Source: Nitzschia sp. pyKryTriq1 (Eukaryota > Bacillariophyta > Bacillariophyceae > Bacillariales > Bacillariaceae). From it: a stretch of DNA of 64,000 nt. Positions 62,285 to 64,000 of this stretch are shown in pieces. The DNA lies in NCBI GenBank assembly GCA_956465555.1, contig OY101131.1, forward strand, positions 757,469 to 821,468. The letters run 5' to 3'. How positions within the stretch are numbered: the first letter of the stretch is position 1; every line of letters begins with the position of its first letter. The translations under genes were made by a program, and so were the position numbers. Under the pieces are notes generated by a model. It was given only the letters and a program-made list of their open reading frames with translations, was not told the origin of the DNA and did no database searches.

Positions 62285-64000
62285 TTAATTTTGATCTTCG
62301 TCCCTGTCTTTTCCGGCGCCTGGGCTGTAGGCAGGGCTTGCAGGCGAATACGCCGGGCTCGTTGGAGAGTAGGCAGGGCTTGTGGGACTGTACTGGGGCG
62401 AAGTTGGACTGTAGGCTGGAGAAGTTGGACTGTAGGCTGGTGAAGTCGGCGAGTATTGCGGCGACGTAGGACTGTATGCAGGTGATGTGGGGCTATACGC
62501 GGGCGACGTCGGCGAATAATTCGGGGAGGTCGGGCTGTACGCAGGAGACGTTGGACTATACGCTGGCGATGTCGGACTGTAGGCCGGCGACGTGGGGCTG
62601 TACGCGGGCGATGTTGGACTGTAAGCAGGAGAGGTCGGGCTATACGCCGGGGACGTCGGACTGTAAGCAGGTGATGTCGGGCTGTAAGCTGGAGAGGTAG
62701 GACTGTAGGCCGGCGACGTTGGGCTGTAGGCCGGCGACGTGGGTGAATACTGAGGCGATGTAGGAGAATACGCCGGTGAAGTGGGGCTGTACGCTGGAGA
62801 TGTCGGGGAGTACTGAGGCGAGGTGGGGCTGTACGCCGGGCTTGATGCGCCGTCGTCATTCCCATAGCTTCCGCTTGCAAAGCCTTGTCCATAGCTCCCA
62901 CTTGCCGGAGAATAGCCCGGGGAGAAGCTCGCTGCACCAACAGCAGGGCTGAATGACGCGTTCCCGTCGACAAAAGGAGACATTTCTCCGCCAGCGACCA
63001 TTGGGCTGCTGGCAAAAGGTGTCGAAGCGTATGGTGTGGCACTGCCGGCACCAACAGAGGCGTTGATCATCCCCAAACTGTCCTTGTCATTACCAAAGTC
63101 GTCGACGACAACCTCGACAGCTTCCCTCACGACCTTTTCCTCGTCCAATAGAAGCTCCATGTCGCCAGTGCCAACCCTTGCAAGTTGTCCCATCATGATA
63201 TTTTCGGTAACCCCTTTCAATACCTCTTCTTCCGCATAAACAGCAGCATCCATCAACATGTCTACCGTTTCCTCGAATGAGCAACGCAAAAGTGGGCCAG
63301 ATTCAACGCGGTTGATTCCGTGTCGATCAATGGCCATTAAGTGGCCCTGCATCGTCATTACATCTACGAGGCATGCAAGATGGCGATAATTCACATAGGA
63401 ACCGTCAAAACTGATCACATTGCGCAGTTCGCTGAGCAAAGCACCACGCACCCCTTCGATACCCAGTGTCACAAAAACCTCAACAATGTCGTTACTGATT
63501 GTTCGACTTGAGTCAACATAGTCCACGCCGAGAACCCCCATTAAATTGGTCCCATCGGTTTCGAGGACCCATTCGTTTTGGGTTCCAAAACCTTTGTCGT
63601 TGTCCCAAATTGTACGCTTGGCACCCCCACGCATGAAAACCTTTTTTACGTGGTCGACTCCGCGAAGTTTCAGGCTACTGAGAAGTGACTTTTCGAGTCT
63701 CTTAAGGAAGACGTCGTCCTCTTGGCCAACTTCTACTTCCTGGATTGTATTCTGGTTGTCGTCCATCGATTCAGCATTCGGGTTGTATGGAACGTCGTTG
63801 ACGATCCTGATTCGAACAACAAGTTCCTCGGCATTGTCATCGGAATGCTCAACGTTCAGATCACCTCCGTACTCATTGGCGACCTCTTTCACAATTTCAT
63901 TCATTTGAATCTTTTTGACGAAAACCACATCTTTGTCGAGCTCAATTCTGAGGACCCACGGGCTCATTCGACGGATGTCGTCTTCTGTTTTCTCCGCAAA
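62285..64000 (-). CDS. RPB1: RNA polymerase II largest subunit RPB1, C-terminal part (5' end outside window)
   Basis: The frame runs off the right edge. The stop is TAA (62287-62285). The visible 571 residues start inside the RPB1 core ([20 protein letters not shown]). Conserved parts include [72 protein letters not shown] and [17 protein letters not shown]. The last ~200 residues carry linker repeats and the CTD: 25 Tyr-led units exactly 21 bp apart (first Tyr codon at 62833, last at 62329). They make 24 YSP(T/A)SP-x heptads plus a terminal YSPGAG. Position 7 is mostly Ala with some Gln and Asn, and never Ser. The tail is [11 protein letters not shown]. No intron is seen. Confidence 0.95.
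   Translation of the reverse strand, partial: FAEKTEDDIRRMSPWVLRIELDKDVVFVKKIQMNEIVKEVANEYGGDLNVEHSDDNAEELVVRIRIVNDVPYNPNAESMDDNQNTIQEVEVGQEDDVFLKRLEKSLLSSLKLRGVDHVKKVFMRGGAKRTIWDNDKGFGTQNEWVLETDGTNLMGVLGVDYVDSSRTISNDIVEVFVTLGIEGVRGALLSELRNVISFDGSYVNYRHLACLVDVMTMQGHLMAIDRHGINRVESGPLLRCSFEETVDMLMDAAVYAEEEVLKGVTENIMMGQLARVGTGDMELLLDEEKVVREAVEVVVDDFGNDKDSLGMINASVGAGSATPYASTPFASSPMVAGGEMSPFVDGNASFSPAVGAASFSPGYSPASGSYGQGFASGSYGNDDGASSPAYSPTSPQYSPTSPAYSPTSPAYSPTSPQYSPTSPAYSPTSPAYSPTSPAYSPTSPAYSPTSPAYSPTSPAYSPTSPAYSPTSPAYSPTSPAYSPTSPAYSPTSPNYSPTSPAYSPTSPAYSPTSPQYSPTSPAYSPTSPAYSPTSPQYSPTSPAYSPTSPAYSPASPAYSPGAGKDRDEDQN
62309..62833 (-). repeat. CTD heptad array (21-bp repeat)
   Basis: The spacing is regular at 21 bp. 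Synonymous variation between units is high (TAT/TAC, AGC/TCG/TCC), so the array is maintained by protein-level selection. Other frames across it are artefacts. Confidence 0.95.

Noticed and set aside
62239-63054. 271-residue Arg/Pro/His-rich frame over the CTD repeat
   Set aside because: It is a shifted frame of the 21-bp heptad array; the RPB1 frame explains the region fully.
1-64000. CRISPR arrays, bacterial operons, rRNA genes
   Set aside because: None present; introns, plastid leaders and RPB1 with CTD show nuclear eukaryotic DNA.

Overview
The window reads as nuclear DNA of a photosynthetic stramenopile, most likely a pennate diatom. The grounds are: short GT-AG introns (68-110 nt, one of 260 nt); secretory leaders that end in the diatom plastid-type A-x-A-F context (a class II fructose-bisphosphate aldolase and a conserved orphan); a fused nucleotide cyclase/phosphodiesterase; LRR proteins of a diatom-like type; and copia-type retroelement debris. 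The species cannot be fixed from the sequence alone. All exon-intron models below are mine. Each joins GT to AG in frame and gives a total length divisible by three, but none has transcript support here.

Left part (1-15.7 kb): an LRR membrane protein open at the left edge (+), a plastid-targeted orphan (-), a membrane-anchored protein with 14 CRINKLY4/RCC1-like repeats (+), a TatD-family nuclease (-), the 3' part of an unrecognised small gene (-), an RsuA/RluB-type pseudouridine synthase (+), a single-pass surface protein with coiled coil and Tyr-rich tail (-), and a D-cysteine desulfhydrase/ACC deaminase-like PLP enzyme (-). Next is a 1.1-kb Mutator-like foldback element with 289-bp terminal inverted repeats and a perfect 9-bp target duplication (16.1-17.2 kb).

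Middle (17.5-48.8 kb): an eight-exon gene joining an HELAH membrane segment, a glutamine-amidotransferase-like domain that lacks the catalytic Cys, a SIS domain, more membrane segments and EF-hands; a galactose mutarotase fused to an NTMT1-type protein N-terminal methyltransferase; a class III cyclase fused to a PDE; a RING-PHD protein; a copia integrase fragment; acetyl-CoA synthetase; an ATP/ADP-antiporter-like membrane protein; a 7.6-kb single-exon DENN-WD40 gene (SCD1-like); and the plastid-type aldolase.

Right part (48.8-64 kb): a palindromic element bounded by TTAA, then ORMDL, cofilin/ADF with an ATG-only first exon, ribosomal P1, and a tandem pair of related secreted/membrane proteins of which only one has EF-hands. 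After these come about 5 kb of decayed retroelement and MITE-like sequence. The window ends in the C-terminal part of RNA polymerase II RPB1, whose CTD has 24 YSPxSPx heptads plus a terminal YSPGAG.

Genes are packed closely. Four convergent pairs are separated by only 57-84 bp of non-coding DNA. No operon-like functional grouping is apparent: housekeeping metabolism (ACS, FBA, mutarotase), sphingolipid control (ORMDL), actin turnover, translation, transcription and signalling genes are interleaved. Intergenic spacers are unusually rich in GTAC-centred palindromes.
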